From assembly GCF_003351025.1 (NCBI RefSeq), contig NZ_QPCG01000004.1:558001-622000 (forward strand): a DNA stretch of 64,000 nucleotides. The letters are read 5' to 3'. Shown one piece after another: positions 8,701 to 15,435 of this stretch (position 1 is the stretch's first letter; every line of letters begins with the position of its first letter). The position numbers and the translations under genes are program-made. Source of the stretch: Mucilaginibacter endophyticus (lineage in GTDB: Bacteria; Bacteroidota; Bacteroidia; Sphingobacteriales; Sphingobacteriaceae). Under the pieces are notes generated by a model. That model ran no database searches. It saw nothing but the letters and a program-made list of their open reading frames with translations, and had not been told where the DNA came from.

Positions 8701-9420
8701 AACCTTTTTGCCTATTATATTTTTTTAACAGGGTCTAGTACTGGTATAGATTTTATAAGAGCAAATCAAATTGAGCAGCTGTCTTTTCCTGTGGTTATCG
8801 ATGATAAGCTTGCTGTACTTAATGATGAAATTGAAGCATCTATTAAAAGTAATGAAAGCTTAATTTTCATCAATCAGTCAATAGATAACTTGTCAGAATT
8901 GGATGAAGCCATTATTGAAATTTATAATATCAATGACGTTGAAAAGGATTTATTAGATTATACTAAAAACATTTCAATTCCTCTTACTAAGGCTAGTGAG
9001 TTGAACAAAATATGCCGCTCTATCAACCCTGATGAGGGCATTATCAATACCTATGCCCAATTATTTAAAAGCTACTTTGATAAAAGATTAAAAATAGTAA
9101 ATCGGTGTTTAACACCCAAAGTGATTATGGATAATGATTTCATTGCCATTATATTTAGTACAGGAACGGAAAATTTAGATTTCGTAATTCAAAATTCAAA
9201 CGATGTTATGGATGATTTAAAAACATTATATAACATTTCTTTCTCCCAAATTAGTAAACAATTATATATTCAAAGGGATGTTAAAGGGTTTGAGGCAGAA
9301 TCATTTTATATTATAAAACCTAACGAATATAAAAACTGGCATAGAGCCATAGCAAGATTGGATTTAGCGGAATTTATTGATGCCATACTTAAAAGTGGAG
9401 CAAAACAATATATGAATTAA
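5704..9420 (+). CDS. 2H phosphoesterase-like domain fused to Eco57I-type N6-adenine DNA methyltransferase
   Basis: This is a 1238-residue protein. Residues ~1-140 carry two HxT motifs, H37-I-T39 (in HITVRG) and H106-L-T108 (in HLTIYDG), spaced as in 2H phosphoesterases (2'-5' RNA ligase/cyclic phosphodiesterase superfamily). Residues ~280-480 resemble the N-terminal part of Eco57I/type IIG methylases (SPVIFIDKLNKIEVFNG, then a LIGRLLFIKYLVDRG helix). The class I methyltransferase core has motif I at D566-P-S-C-G-S-G572 and catalytic motif IV N680-P-P-W683. Residues ~840-1238 probably recognise target DNA. I see no nuclease motif inside it, but a separate nuclease-like gene follows with a 1-base overlap (TAATG). 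The 2H fusion is unusual. DNA methylation is well supported; the 2H role is unknown. Confidence 0.87.
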   Translation: MAKPKIFYVIDIKDRNLQTIIDGIRILANPDEKHFAHITVRGPYEQKIREESLTNINDIIRNKNVGVDGVANFFEYGQNTIYLKCNSPILKDIWFKKDYKESFNPHLTIYDGRSKNFAQKLYDILNRYSFSFDIKVDEIKPIRSHKRQFNETFAYEYNFDLLSYYLKKQLTFDNIQLLDEETRLSYISDLCKYFDSWKSKAIYPSPINSIFESLDLNTENGLFYFSDFDKWKSRFPFRILRALLEIKPYAIYSLLKSGPVEELNSELENHPKPFNQPIILFFDNPSKIQEEEIHKQVFSFGQSPVIFIDKLNKIEVFNGLQFDNKSKNYKLLKIGGNEVLPNFNYRKLFSGNSWLQTKGFNDIKKIDEYLLENLSQARNVLIDKFDINPSIVNSLIGRLLFIKYLVDRGVEFRKEDSKDDDYFPGKDKYARNQKFLVLIGNPINLYHFFDYLQRKLNGDLFPVTEEERSIINKSHLEVLYYLFQGAKSYYNSNHDYHIQGSLFDVYDFKVIPIELISNIYEQFIGDGKRLQNKSFYTPSFLVDYILTESVTKKLSENGDISCKVLDPSCGSGIFLIEAVRKIIEKYIASRGDNSIDNNKLWSLVHENIFGIDIDPNAIEVAIFSLYVTVLDYVEPKIIAKDFTFRKLKDINFFPEADFFDTSHSFNAILNNIHFDFILGNPPWGQTNNSLYIKYCREREKNESQKNDIKVKIDISDRQIAQAFILRVSDFSKANTQCALVVTSKVLYNYNAKSWRKYFLTNFFVDEVFELSAVNTKIFNGAKWPAAILFYSYNHDKLDVSENVIRHITLKPNKFFNLFKTIIIEKVDYKTIKQKYFIESLGGDDWLWKVLLYGNTLDYFFIKRLKDEFKSVEEIIEENDLEHGVGLKRKDADRAKDARSLLNHPFLDTDKKEFRRFSIKPSTNWKELTAAAIPNKVDVNNFPILFKGPIALIKEGLDTGYKGVSAFSPSPIIFTHSVRAIKGTEDQINILKSLVSLFNSNLFAYYIFLTGSSTGIDFIRANQIEQLSFPVVIDDKLAVLNDEIEASIKSNESLIFINQSIDNLSELDEAIIEIYNINDVEKDLLDYTKNISIPLTKASELNKICRSINPDEGIINTYAQLFKSYFDKRLKIVNRCLTPKVIMDNDFIAIIFSTGTENLDFVIQNSNDVMDDLKTLYNISFSQISKQLYIQRDVKGFEAESFYIIKPNEYKNWHRAIARLDLAEFIDAILKSGAKQYMN

Positions 9421-10058
9421 TGAATGCAGACATATTTCAAGACAGCGCTTTAATTTACGATTATGAATTTAATCAAATAATGGATTTTGTTCTTCAATGC
9501 TATCACTTGATGTTAAAAAAATATCAAGGAAAGCAGATTGAAAACAATGAAAATAAAATTAGAAACCGACTATATAAAGACTTTTTAAATTCAAATCAAA
9601 CAAGGCAATTAATTGATATTTTTCCATGCCGGTTTGAGTGTGAATGTGCCGAAATAGACACCCAATATAAAGAGATTGGATATACAGATATAAAAGTCTT
9701 AACAACAATTAGCTTAAGTAATTCAGATGCTTACTATATTATTGAATGCAAACGAATTGATGGTAGTAGACATTTAAACAATGAGTATATAAAGGAAGGC
9801 GTTTTTAGGTTTGTCGACGTTTTAAAATATCCATCATACAACAATGTTTGTGGAATGATTGGCTTTGTCGTAAAAGAAATCGATACTGATAAAAACATCC
9901 AGAATCTAAATGAGATTTTGATTGAAGTATCTAGCCCTGCTCCCTTAAAATTGATAGAGCAGTCTGCACTAGGTCGGTATACCTCAATTCACACAAAGAC
10001 AAATAATAAACCTCTTAAAGTATCTCATCTAATGCTTGACTATTCTTCAATTGTTTAG
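9420..10058 (+). CDS. PD-(D/E)XK-like nuclease, probable restriction partner
   Basis: This 212-residue protein has a plausible PD-(D/E)XK core: D90 in GYTDIKV, then a beta strand YYII with E109-C-K111 (IECKR), followed by a helix KEGVFRFVDVL. An acidic residue in the preceding helix (NENKIRNRLY) is in the usual place for the first metal-site glutamate. It starts on the last base of the methyltransferase stop codon, so it is almost certainly co-translated. The context argues for a restriction endonuclease or a modification-dependent nuclease. The fold call rests on motif spacing only, so family assignment is moderate. Confidence 0.65.
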   Translation: MNADIFQDSALIYDYEFNQIMDFVLQCYHLMLKKYQGKQIENNENKIRNRLYKDFLNSNQTRQLIDIFPCRFECECAEIDTQYKEIGYTDIKVLTTISLSNSDAYYIIECKRIDGSRHLNNEYIKEGVFRFVDVLKYPSYNNVCGMIGFVVKEIDTDKNIQNLNEILIEVSSPAPLKLIEQSALGRYTSIHTKTNNKPLKVSHLMLDYSSIV

Positions 10059-10108
10059 TAGAAATGAGGCTACAAATTCGTTATATTCACAATTGTTAAT
10101 TTAATGGC

Positions 10109-10312
10109 ATGGAAAATATTCAATACGAAAAAGTAGCTATTTTACTGCTTGATCAGGATAAGCCTATTACAATTGAAAAGCTTTCGGTTTTGTCAAATAT
10201 GCCGATGAAAGAATTGGAAGAAGTTTTGAGATTTTTTAACTCAGAACATTTTTTGGTCTATCAGGATAACTGGCAAAAGATATTAATTACTGACAACGCG
10301 CGAGGGCAATAA
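10109..10312 (+). CDS. Small winged-helix-like protein of the cargo operon
   Basis: This 67-residue protein reads as helix-helix-helix-wing: LLLDQDKPITIEKLSVLSNM, then KELEEVLRFFNSE and a short hairpin FLVYQDNWQKILIT. This resembles a minimal winged HTH. It starts 50 bp after the nuclease gene and its stop overlaps the next start (TAATG). It could be a transcription regulator of the operon or a DNA-binding subunit. Assignment is by pattern only. Confidence 0.5.
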   Translation: MENIQYEKVAILLLDQDKPITIEKLSVLSNMPMKELEEVLRFFNSEHFLVYQDNWQKILITDNARGQ

Positions 10313-10935
10313 TGGAAAATATTTATTATTGTCTAATCTCAGGCGTTTTGGCATTTTGCCTATGTTGTATTGAAATCTTATACGGCAAATATAAATTCAA
10401 CCATTTACTCGTCATGAAAAAGCCTAGATACATGCTTTGGTACAGTTTTATATATGGCACTTTAGCTTACCTACTGACGCTATTAGTCATTAATGGAAGT
10501 TTAACTATAAATAACTATCATCCTAAGGATAACCCATTGTTGGTTTCGTTTTGTATAGGAATTGTAATTAAGGCCCTGGCAAAAATGAGCTTCTTTAATA
10601 TTACTATTCAGAATAGAACTTTTCCCGTTGGGCCGAAGCTGGTATTTATTTATCTTGATGATTTTCTTTTAAAAAGACTTAATGATGATATTGACAATCA
10701 ATTGATAGAACATATTAAAAGAGTTTCAAAAAAACTTAGCAAGGTTGGAACGTTAACTCACCAAGATGATTTTTTCGATGAGGCGATGCCAACGAATTTT
10801 TCTAGAATTACTAGGCAAAGTTATATGAAGGAAATAATTAGTCTGAAAAAATCGTTTGACAAATGCAGGCATTTCACTTCCAAGTTTGGGTATACAAGAC
10901 TATTGTTAATTGAAAAGCATGTTGATTCGGAATAG
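10312..10935 (+). CDS. Membrane protein of the cargo operon, unknown function
   Basis: This 207-residue protein has hydrophobic segments at about residues 4-22, 41-62 and 76-98, followed by a basic and acidic soluble C-terminal half (LKRLNDDIDNQLIEHIKRVSK and onward). The topology suggests three membrane helices with a C-terminal domain on one side. It is translationally coupled to the small winged-helix gene. No family recognised. In a defence operon such a protein could be a membrane effector or a sensor, but nothing in the sequence proves it. Confidence 0.6.
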   Translation: MENIYYCLISGVLAFCLCCIEILYGKYKFNHLLVMKKPRYMLWYSFIYGTLAYLLTLLVINGSLTINNYHPKDNPLLVSFCIGIVIKALAKMSFFNITIQNRTFPVGPKLVFIYLDDFLLKRLNDDIDNQLIEHIKRVSKKLSKVGTLTHQDDFFDEAMPTNFSRITRQSYMKEIISLKKSFDKCRHFTSKFGYTRLLLIEKHVDSE

Positions 10936-10973
10936 GCAGACAGTGCATTCATACTGTTGCTCTTACAAACCTC

Positions 10974-11441
10974 TTATCCGCTTGGGGTTGTTTTATTTGG
11001 CACCATATATTCTGCCTTAAAAGAAATGATACCCGAACTTTTAAACCAGGCAGTCGCTTTTAATACTAAAATCCACGCGGTATTGAATTGAAAGTCGGTC
11101 CGGATAATAACTAATTGAAAATTTTTATCGTCGCACAGTGTGGCCACCTCCACCCGATGGTGGTATCTTTCCTGGTTGACATTGTCAGGTCTGGTGTATA
11201 AGTCACAGTGCAAATACAATAACGAATCACTTAATAGATGAACTATATAGAAGCGGCCATCCATTATTAAATGTACAAACTCTGTTTCTTGGTGTTTAAT
11301 TGCCTGGATTTTCACGTCGCCGGGTGTTGGAACGGTTATTATTAAATCTCTCCAGCGCAAAAAAGTATGGCGCGGGTTATTACTTATTCGTATTAGAGGT
11401 ACTGGTATACCCGAAGAACGAAATAAGCAAGCCCACGCCAA
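10974..11441 (-). CDS. Doubtful hypothetical ORF
   Basis: This is a 155-codon open frame with a TTG start; the frame continues upstream to a stop without an ATG. The central part (IKHQETEFVHLIMDGRFY, then LLYLHCDLYTRPDN and FQLVIIRTDFQ) looks like a folded protein. The 5' part runs through a long hairpin and may not be coding. Base composition is less AT-rich than the cargo operon. It may be a decayed or displaced gene. No family recognised. Confidence 0.35.
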   Translation of the reverse strand: MAWACLFRSSGIPVPLIRISNNPRHTFLRWRDLIITVPTPGDVKIQAIKHQETEFVHLIMDGRFYIVHLLSDSLLYLHCDLYTRPDNVNQERYHHRVEVATLCDDKNFQLVIIRTDFQFNTAWILVLKATAWFKSSGIISFKAEYMVPNKTTPSG

Positions 11442-11502
11442 TAGCGTGAGCGTTGCGCTTATTCCCTCGTTCTTCTTTGAAAGTTACCAGTTTTCTAATA
11501 CG
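11389..11502. repeat. 114-bp long imperfect hairpin inside the island
   Basis: Nested arms pair in order: 11389-11405 (CGTATTAGAGGTACTGG) with 11487-11502 (CCAGTTTTCTAATACG), 11413-11428 (GAAGAACGAAATAAGC) with 11457-11475, and CACGC 11434-11438 with GCGTG 11444-11448 around a 5-base loop. It would form a cruciform or structured RNA. No downstream T-run marks it as a terminator. Confidence 0.75.
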
Positions 11503-11579
11503 AGATCCTATGCGAACGCAAAGCATTCAAATATTGTTATACAGCTAAGCTGTGCTTCTATATAATTGCAAATATAGCA

Positions 11580-11960
11580 TTACAGATTGGTTTCCATTTT
11601 CCATTTTATCGCTACCGATTCAACTTTTTTGATTCCAATGAATCGATCAATTACTTCTTTTATAATAATTTTATCATAGGTCGGCATTTCTTTCAACTTT
11701 TCAAGTGAGCTCTCAAAGCCGGCGAAATCAAACTTCGTGTTAACGCTTATGCCGGCTAATTCTTCAAAAGGTATATTTAGTGCAGCGCTTAATTTGTTAA
11801 TCACTAAGTCAGATGGCTTGGCTGTATTATTTTCATAGCGATTTATCTGAACATTAGATATTCCCGATAAAGTCGCCAAATCTCTTTTTGTCAGTCCTTT
11901 CTTCACACGTAAACTTTTCAATTTGTCACCAAAGTTTCCTTCCTCAAACTGATTTGCCAT
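11580..11960 (-). CDS. XRE-family HTH transcriptional regulator
   Basis: This is a 126-residue protein from the ATG at 11960 (MANQFEEG); a longer reading needs a TTG start. A Cro/C1-type HTH lies at residues ~12-65: LKSLRVKKGLTKRDLATLSG, then ISNVQINRYENNTAKPS. The C-terminal half is a short helical domain, perhaps for dimerisation. It is divergent from the recombinase operon across a 129-bp AT-rich gap with palindromes, so it probably represses the recombinases and/or itself, in the manner of element-encoded repressors. Confidence 0.85.
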   Translation of the reverse strand: MANQFEEGNFGDKLKSLRVKKGLTKRDLATLSGISNVQINRYENNTAKPSDLVINKLSAALNIPFEELAGISVNTKFDFAGFESSLEKLKEMPTYDKIIIKEVIDRFIGIKKVESVAIKWKMETNL

Positions 11961-12089
11961 TTTGTCAATTCCGTTATAATTATTACATTTATTCACATAC
12001 AATATAGTAATATATTATGAACATTGCAATACACAACGAAATATATTGAAATATACATAATTATGTAGTGACATATCTAAAAAGATGTA
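11961..12089. promoter_or_regulatory. Divergent control region between XRE regulator and recombinases
   Basis: This very AT-rich gap holds the perfect 14-base palindrome TACATAATTATGTA at 12054-12067. It contains the TTATGTA word also found in the element's end repeats. It is a plausible binding site for the XRE regulator or for a recombinase acting on its own promoter. No clear -33/-7 pair was found. Confidence 0.5.
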
Positions 12090-13343
12090 ATGAAAGAAAA
12101 ACAACAAACTATTGACCGATTAACCGGTGATTTTATTGCCTATTTAAAATCCATAAATCGTTCACAAAGTACCATCGAGGGTTATAGTTACTCTTGGGGG
12201 AAATTAAAAGCATACATGTCAACTCGAAATATAACCGTTTTTAGTAAAGACATTGTTGAAGAATTTTTGACATTTTTATTTGGCGAATACTCTTACCAAA
12301 CACTTTTGCCAGGTCAAAAGCGCATGATAAATGAGTTATTGGCTTTAGGGGAGTTTCAGGATGAGGGACGGATTGTTAGGTCGTTCAAAATACCTCCCAA
12401 GGTATTTGATGGATCCATTGGAGAATATATTTTAGACTATATAGCTTATAGAAAAGCGGCTTTCAATTCCGCTGAACGTACAATTATAAGTTATCACCAC
12501 CATTTACATGTATTTCTTAGCTTTTTAAGAACTAAGGGAGTTGACGACATACAAAAAATAACGCAGTCGGTTGTATATAGCTTTATTGAAAGTCTAGACA
12601 AGAATAAGCTAGCAACAAAGTGCATTATGGCAGGTATGTTAAAAAACTTTTTTACTTATCTGTCCGACATCAAAAAAATACCTAATTGCCTGATAATTAT
12701 TCCCCCACAAGTTAACTATAAGCAAAGCCCACGCTTACCTTCAACGTTCACAAAAGACGAAATTAGTACTTTACTTCATTGTGTAGATCGTGCAAACCCT
12801 CGTGGAAAGCGCGATTATGCAATTTTGCTTCTTGCTGTGAAATTGGGCATGCGCTCATCCGATATAATGGGTTTAAGGTTTGAAAATATCTTATGGGACA
12901 AGAATCTTATTAAGTTTACTCAAAGGAAGACGGGTAAAGACATTACGTTGCCTTTAATGCCTGAAATAGGCAACGCAATAATAGATTATTTTAAATACGG
13001 ACGCCAAGAATCAAAAGAGGATTTTTGTTTCCTCCAGGCAGTGTCGCCTTATTCACCTATGAAATACGGCGAAGTAGGGTCACTAACTCAACAACATTTA
13101 GCTCGCTCTGGAATTAACCTTCGGGGTCGAAAACATGGCCCTCACGCGTTAAGACATAGCTTTGCAAGTCAATTATTGGATCAAAAAACACCTCTGCCAA
13201 TTATATCAGAAGCGATGGGCCACTCTAGAACTCAGTCTACAATGACCTATTTGCGCATAGATAGTGACACATTAAGGCAATGTGCATTGGAAGTGCCATC
13301 GATTCCTTTTTCTTTTTATCCTAAAAGAGGAGGCAATTTATGA
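12090..13343 (+). CDS. Tyrosine recombinase 1 of the trio
   Basis: This 417-residue protein has an N-terminal SAM-like DNA-binding domain (FIAYLKSINRSQSTIEGYSY), a second core-binding-like stretch at ~115-210, and a C-terminal catalytic domain. Catalytic residues are R255 (GMRSSDIMGL), H352-x-x-R355 (PHALRH), H378 (MGHSR) and nucleophile Y387 (MTYLRID). All are present, so it should be active. Its stop overlaps the next start by four bases (ATGA). It is first of three co-translated recombinases, as in RIT elements, which are thought to act together at the two ends. Confidence 0.93.
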   Translation: MKEKQQTIDRLTGDFIAYLKSINRSQSTIEGYSYSWGKLKAYMSTRNITVFSKDIVEEFLTFLFGEYSYQTLLPGQKRMINELLALGEFQDEGRIVRSFKIPPKVFDGSIGEYILDYIAYRKAAFNSAERTIISYHHHLHVFLSFLRTKGVDDIQKITQSVVYSFIESLDKNKLATKCIMAGMLKNFFTYLSDIKKIPNCLIIIPPQVNYKQSPRLPSTFTKDEISTLLHCVDRANPRGKRDYAILLLAVKLGMRSSDIMGLRFENILWDKNLIKFTQRKTGKDITLPLMPEIGNAIIDYFKYGRQESKEDFCFLQAVSPYSPMKYGEVGSLTQQHLARSGINLRGRKHGPHALRHSFASQLLDQKTPLPIISEAMGHSRTQSTMTYLRIDSDTLRQCALEVPSIPFSFYPKRGGNL

Positions 13344-14332
13344 ATCGATTTTTTTTTAGTGTATACGGTAAATATATTGAGCGTTATATCTGTCATAAAA
13401 GAAATCTTGGATTCAAGTATAGGGATATAGAATATACTTTTTATCTGTTTGATAAGTTAGCGTTTCAACGTGGTGAAACCGAAGTAGGCATATCCAAAGA
13501 GATCGCAGAGGAATGGGGAAAGAGTCGGCCAGGTGAAGCTCCAAAGACGAGAACGGAAAGAGTATCGCTACTAAATGGTTTCTCCGTATATCTTAGGACG
13601 ACAGAAAATAAAGAGTCCTATGTGATGCCTGTGCCTAAGTTCGTTAGTACATATACACCTTACATATTTTCTAAGAAACAAATTGCGTCAATATTTGAAA
13701 TATGTGACAGTCTGAACGTTTCCAATGGACGCCCTGATTCAGCTATGTACGCAGCCCCTGCATTATTTCGATTGCTTTATGGAACTGGTATTAGAGTAGG
13801 TGAAGCGCTTAATTTACATACTGACGATGTAAACCTAGAAAGCAATCATCTTACCCTTCGTAGTTGTAAAAATGGCAAAGACCGTTTAATTCCTATATCT
13901 GCATCATTAACACGGATATGTAAAGAGTATCTAAATTTTCGAGGCACATTGGCTATTGAAGACGCTTCACCATTTTTCTTTGTCAAACCGACAGGTCAAC
14001 CTTGCTCCAAAGACCAAGCTTATGCCTGGTTTCGCACAGTTATATATAAGGCCGGAATTCCGCATGGCGGCAAGCGCTTGGGGCCAAGACTTCATGATTT
14101 TAGACATACATTTAGTGTACATTCCCTTGCGTCGATGGCAGAGGCTGGCGTTGATCTGTATTATTCATTACCCATATTATCCCAATATCTAGGACATGAT
14201 AAAATTGAATCAACCGATAAATATGTCAGATTAACCGCCGAAATGTATCCTGATTTAATAGCGGGAGCCAACAAACTATCGCCTTATTTATTTCCTGATC
14301 TTTTAAATCAACCTAACGATGAAACCGACTGA
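13340..14332 (+). CDS. Tyrosine recombinase 2 of the trio
   Basis: This 330-residue phage-integrase family protein has catalytic residues R152 (GTGIRVGEAL), H252-x-x-R255 (HDFRHTF), H286 (LGHDK) and Y295 (DKYVRL). An N-terminal core-binding domain (YIERYICHKRNLGFKYRD) precedes them. It starts within the stop of recombinase 1 and overlaps recombinase 3 by 14 bp. All catalytic residues are intact. Confidence 0.93.
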   Translation: MNRFFFSVYGKYIERYICHKRNLGFKYRDIEYTFYLFDKLAFQRGETEVGISKEIAEEWGKSRPGEAPKTRTERVSLLNGFSVYLRTTENKESYVMPVPKFVSTYTPYIFSKKQIASIFEICDSLNVSNGRPDSAMYAAPALFRLLYGTGIRVGEALNLHTDDVNLESNHLTLRSCKNGKDRLIPISASLTRICKEYLNFRGTLAIEDASPFFFVKPTGQPCSKDQAYAWFRTVIYKAGIPHGGKRLGPRLHDFRHTFSVHSLASMAEAGVDLYYSLPILSQYLGHDKIESTDKYVRLTAEMYPDLIAGANKLSPYLFPDLLNQPNDETD

Positions 14333-15332
14333 TTTTTCCAAAAGCCTTACAGACTTCCTTTCTAAATATTTACCTGGCGAAAGGGGCATGAGCACTAATA
14401 CAATACAATCGTACAAAACCACCTTTATTCTGTTCATTACCTTTATGGAGAGTGAGATTGGCATACCCGTTACAAAGCTCAATCTTAAAGAAATCACGCA
14501 GGAACAAGTGGTTAAGTTTTTAAATTGGTTGCAAACTAAACGTAAATGTTCTAATTCTTCTCGAAATGTACGCTTGGCTGCGTTTCATTCTTTTACGCGT
14601 TATCTTCAATATTCAATGCCTGAAAGCTTGTACGAATGGCAGCGCATTTTGGCTATCCGTATGAAACGGAGCCATAAAAAATCTATTAACTACCTTACCG
14701 TTGATGGTATTAGGCTTTTATTGGAACAACCAAATCAAGCGACAATGGGGGGCCGTCGCGATTTAGCCATGTTAGCGTTAATGTATGATTGCGCTGCTCG
14801 TGTGCAGGAAATTATTGACTTAACGCCGGTAATGGTACGTCTGAATAACCCCCCAACGATAAAACTAATTGGAAAGGGAAATAAGGCAAGAATAGTTCCT
14901 CTTTTAAACAAACAAACGGTACACATTGAACGCTATATGCGAGAGCATGATTTATTAAACGATCATGCCAACTTATATCCACTTTTTAGCAATTATCGAA
15001 AGGAAAAGCTTACTCGTGCAGGAGTGGCACATATACTAAAAAAGTACCTTGACGCTGCTCGCCTTGAATCTCCTAAACTTATTCCAGAGACTGTAAGTTG
15101 TCATTCTTTGCGCCACTCCAAAGCGATGCACTTGTTGCAAAATGGAACTAATCTAGTCTACATACGTGATATTCTCGGTCACGCTTCTGTTCAAACGACA
15201 GAGGTATATGCGAGGGCGGATTCAATGCAAAAGAGGGAAGCTATTGAAAAGGCATATGTTGGCTTAGTCAAAGATGAATCGGCTAGTTGGATGGCAAATG
15301 ATGATTTGTTGAGCTGGCTTAAAAATCTATAA
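14319..15332 (+). CDS. Tyrosine recombinase 3 of the trio
   Basis: This 337-residue protein is XerD-like in layout. The core-binding domain (FLSKYLPGERGMSTNTIQSY) is followed by catalytic R161 (CAARVQEI), H262-x-x-R265 (CHSLRHSK), H288 (LGHAS) and Y297 (EVYARA). It overlaps the preceding gene by 14 bp and ends 97 bp before the right junction of the element. It is complete and probably active. Confidence 0.93.
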   Translation: MKPTDFSKSLTDFLSKYLPGERGMSTNTIQSYKTTFILFITFMESEIGIPVTKLNLKEITQEQVVKFLNWLQTKRKCSNSSRNVRLAAFHSFTRYLQYSMPESLYEWQRILAIRMKRSHKKSINYLTVDGIRLLLEQPNQATMGGRRDLAMLALMYDCAARVQEIIDLTPVMVRLNNPPTIKLIGKGNKARIVPLLNKQTVHIERYMREHDLLNDHANLYPLFSNYRKEKLTRAGVAHILKKYLDAARLESPKLIPETVSCHSLRHSKAMHLLQNGTNLVYIRDILGHASVQTTEVYARADSMQKREAIEKAYVGLVKDESASWMANDDLLSWLKNL

Positions 15333-15403
15333 AATAATTTCTTTTGGAATTATGCAAAGCAAAAAGGCCAAAATTCCCATAGCTTAAAATCAAAACGTTA
15401 TAA

Positions 15404-15434
15404 CTTTACATAATAATCGACTTTACATAACCTG
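15404..15434 (-). repeat. Right copy of the 31-bp imperfect terminal inverted repeat
   Basis: It contains CTTTACATAA twice (15404-15413 and 15421-15430) and ends at the direct repeat. Read on the minus strand it begins CAGGTTATGTAAAG and matches 4242-4272 at 27 of 31 positions. Confidence 0.85.
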
Positions 15435-15435
15435 C
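15430..15435 (+). repeat. Island direct repeat, right copy (ACCTGC)
   Basis: It is identical to 4213-4218. It encodes Ala-Gly of the comM Walker A motif on the minus strand, in the same codon phase as the left copy. Confidence 0.88.

Larger units (their letters stand above)
4219..15429 (+). mobile_element. 11.2-kb three-recombinase integrative element (RIT-like) inserted in comM
   Basis: The element splits comM in its Walker A codons and is bounded by ACCTGC direct repeats. It is visibly AT-richer than both flanks. It carries a five-gene cargo operon (4718-10935), a poorly conserved region with a long hairpin, an XRE regulator, and three overlapping tyrosine recombinase genes that end 97 bp from the right junction. 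A 31-bp inverted repeat links 4242-4272 with 15404-15434. Three tandem tyrosine recombinases are the hallmark of RIT elements (established knowledge). The assignment to that exact family is inference, since Tn554-type elements share the targeted, core-repeat behaviour. Confidence 0.9.

Noticed and set aside
4718..10935. Reading the cargo as a BREX, DISARM or CBASS locus
   Set aside because: PglZ, BrxC, Lon-like protease, DISARM helicase and CBASS cyclase/effector motifs are absent. The nucleotidyltransferase has the GSxGR...SDxD form of MNT/GlnD, not the cGAS-like form.
11389..11502. Intrinsic terminator
   Set aside because: No T-run follows on either strand and the arms are too long and interrupted.
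12090..15332. Integron or prophage origin of the three recombinases
   Set aside because: No integron-type integrase insert and no cassette array were found; no phage structural genes lie in the element. Three overlapping tyrosine recombinases fit RIT-type elements better.
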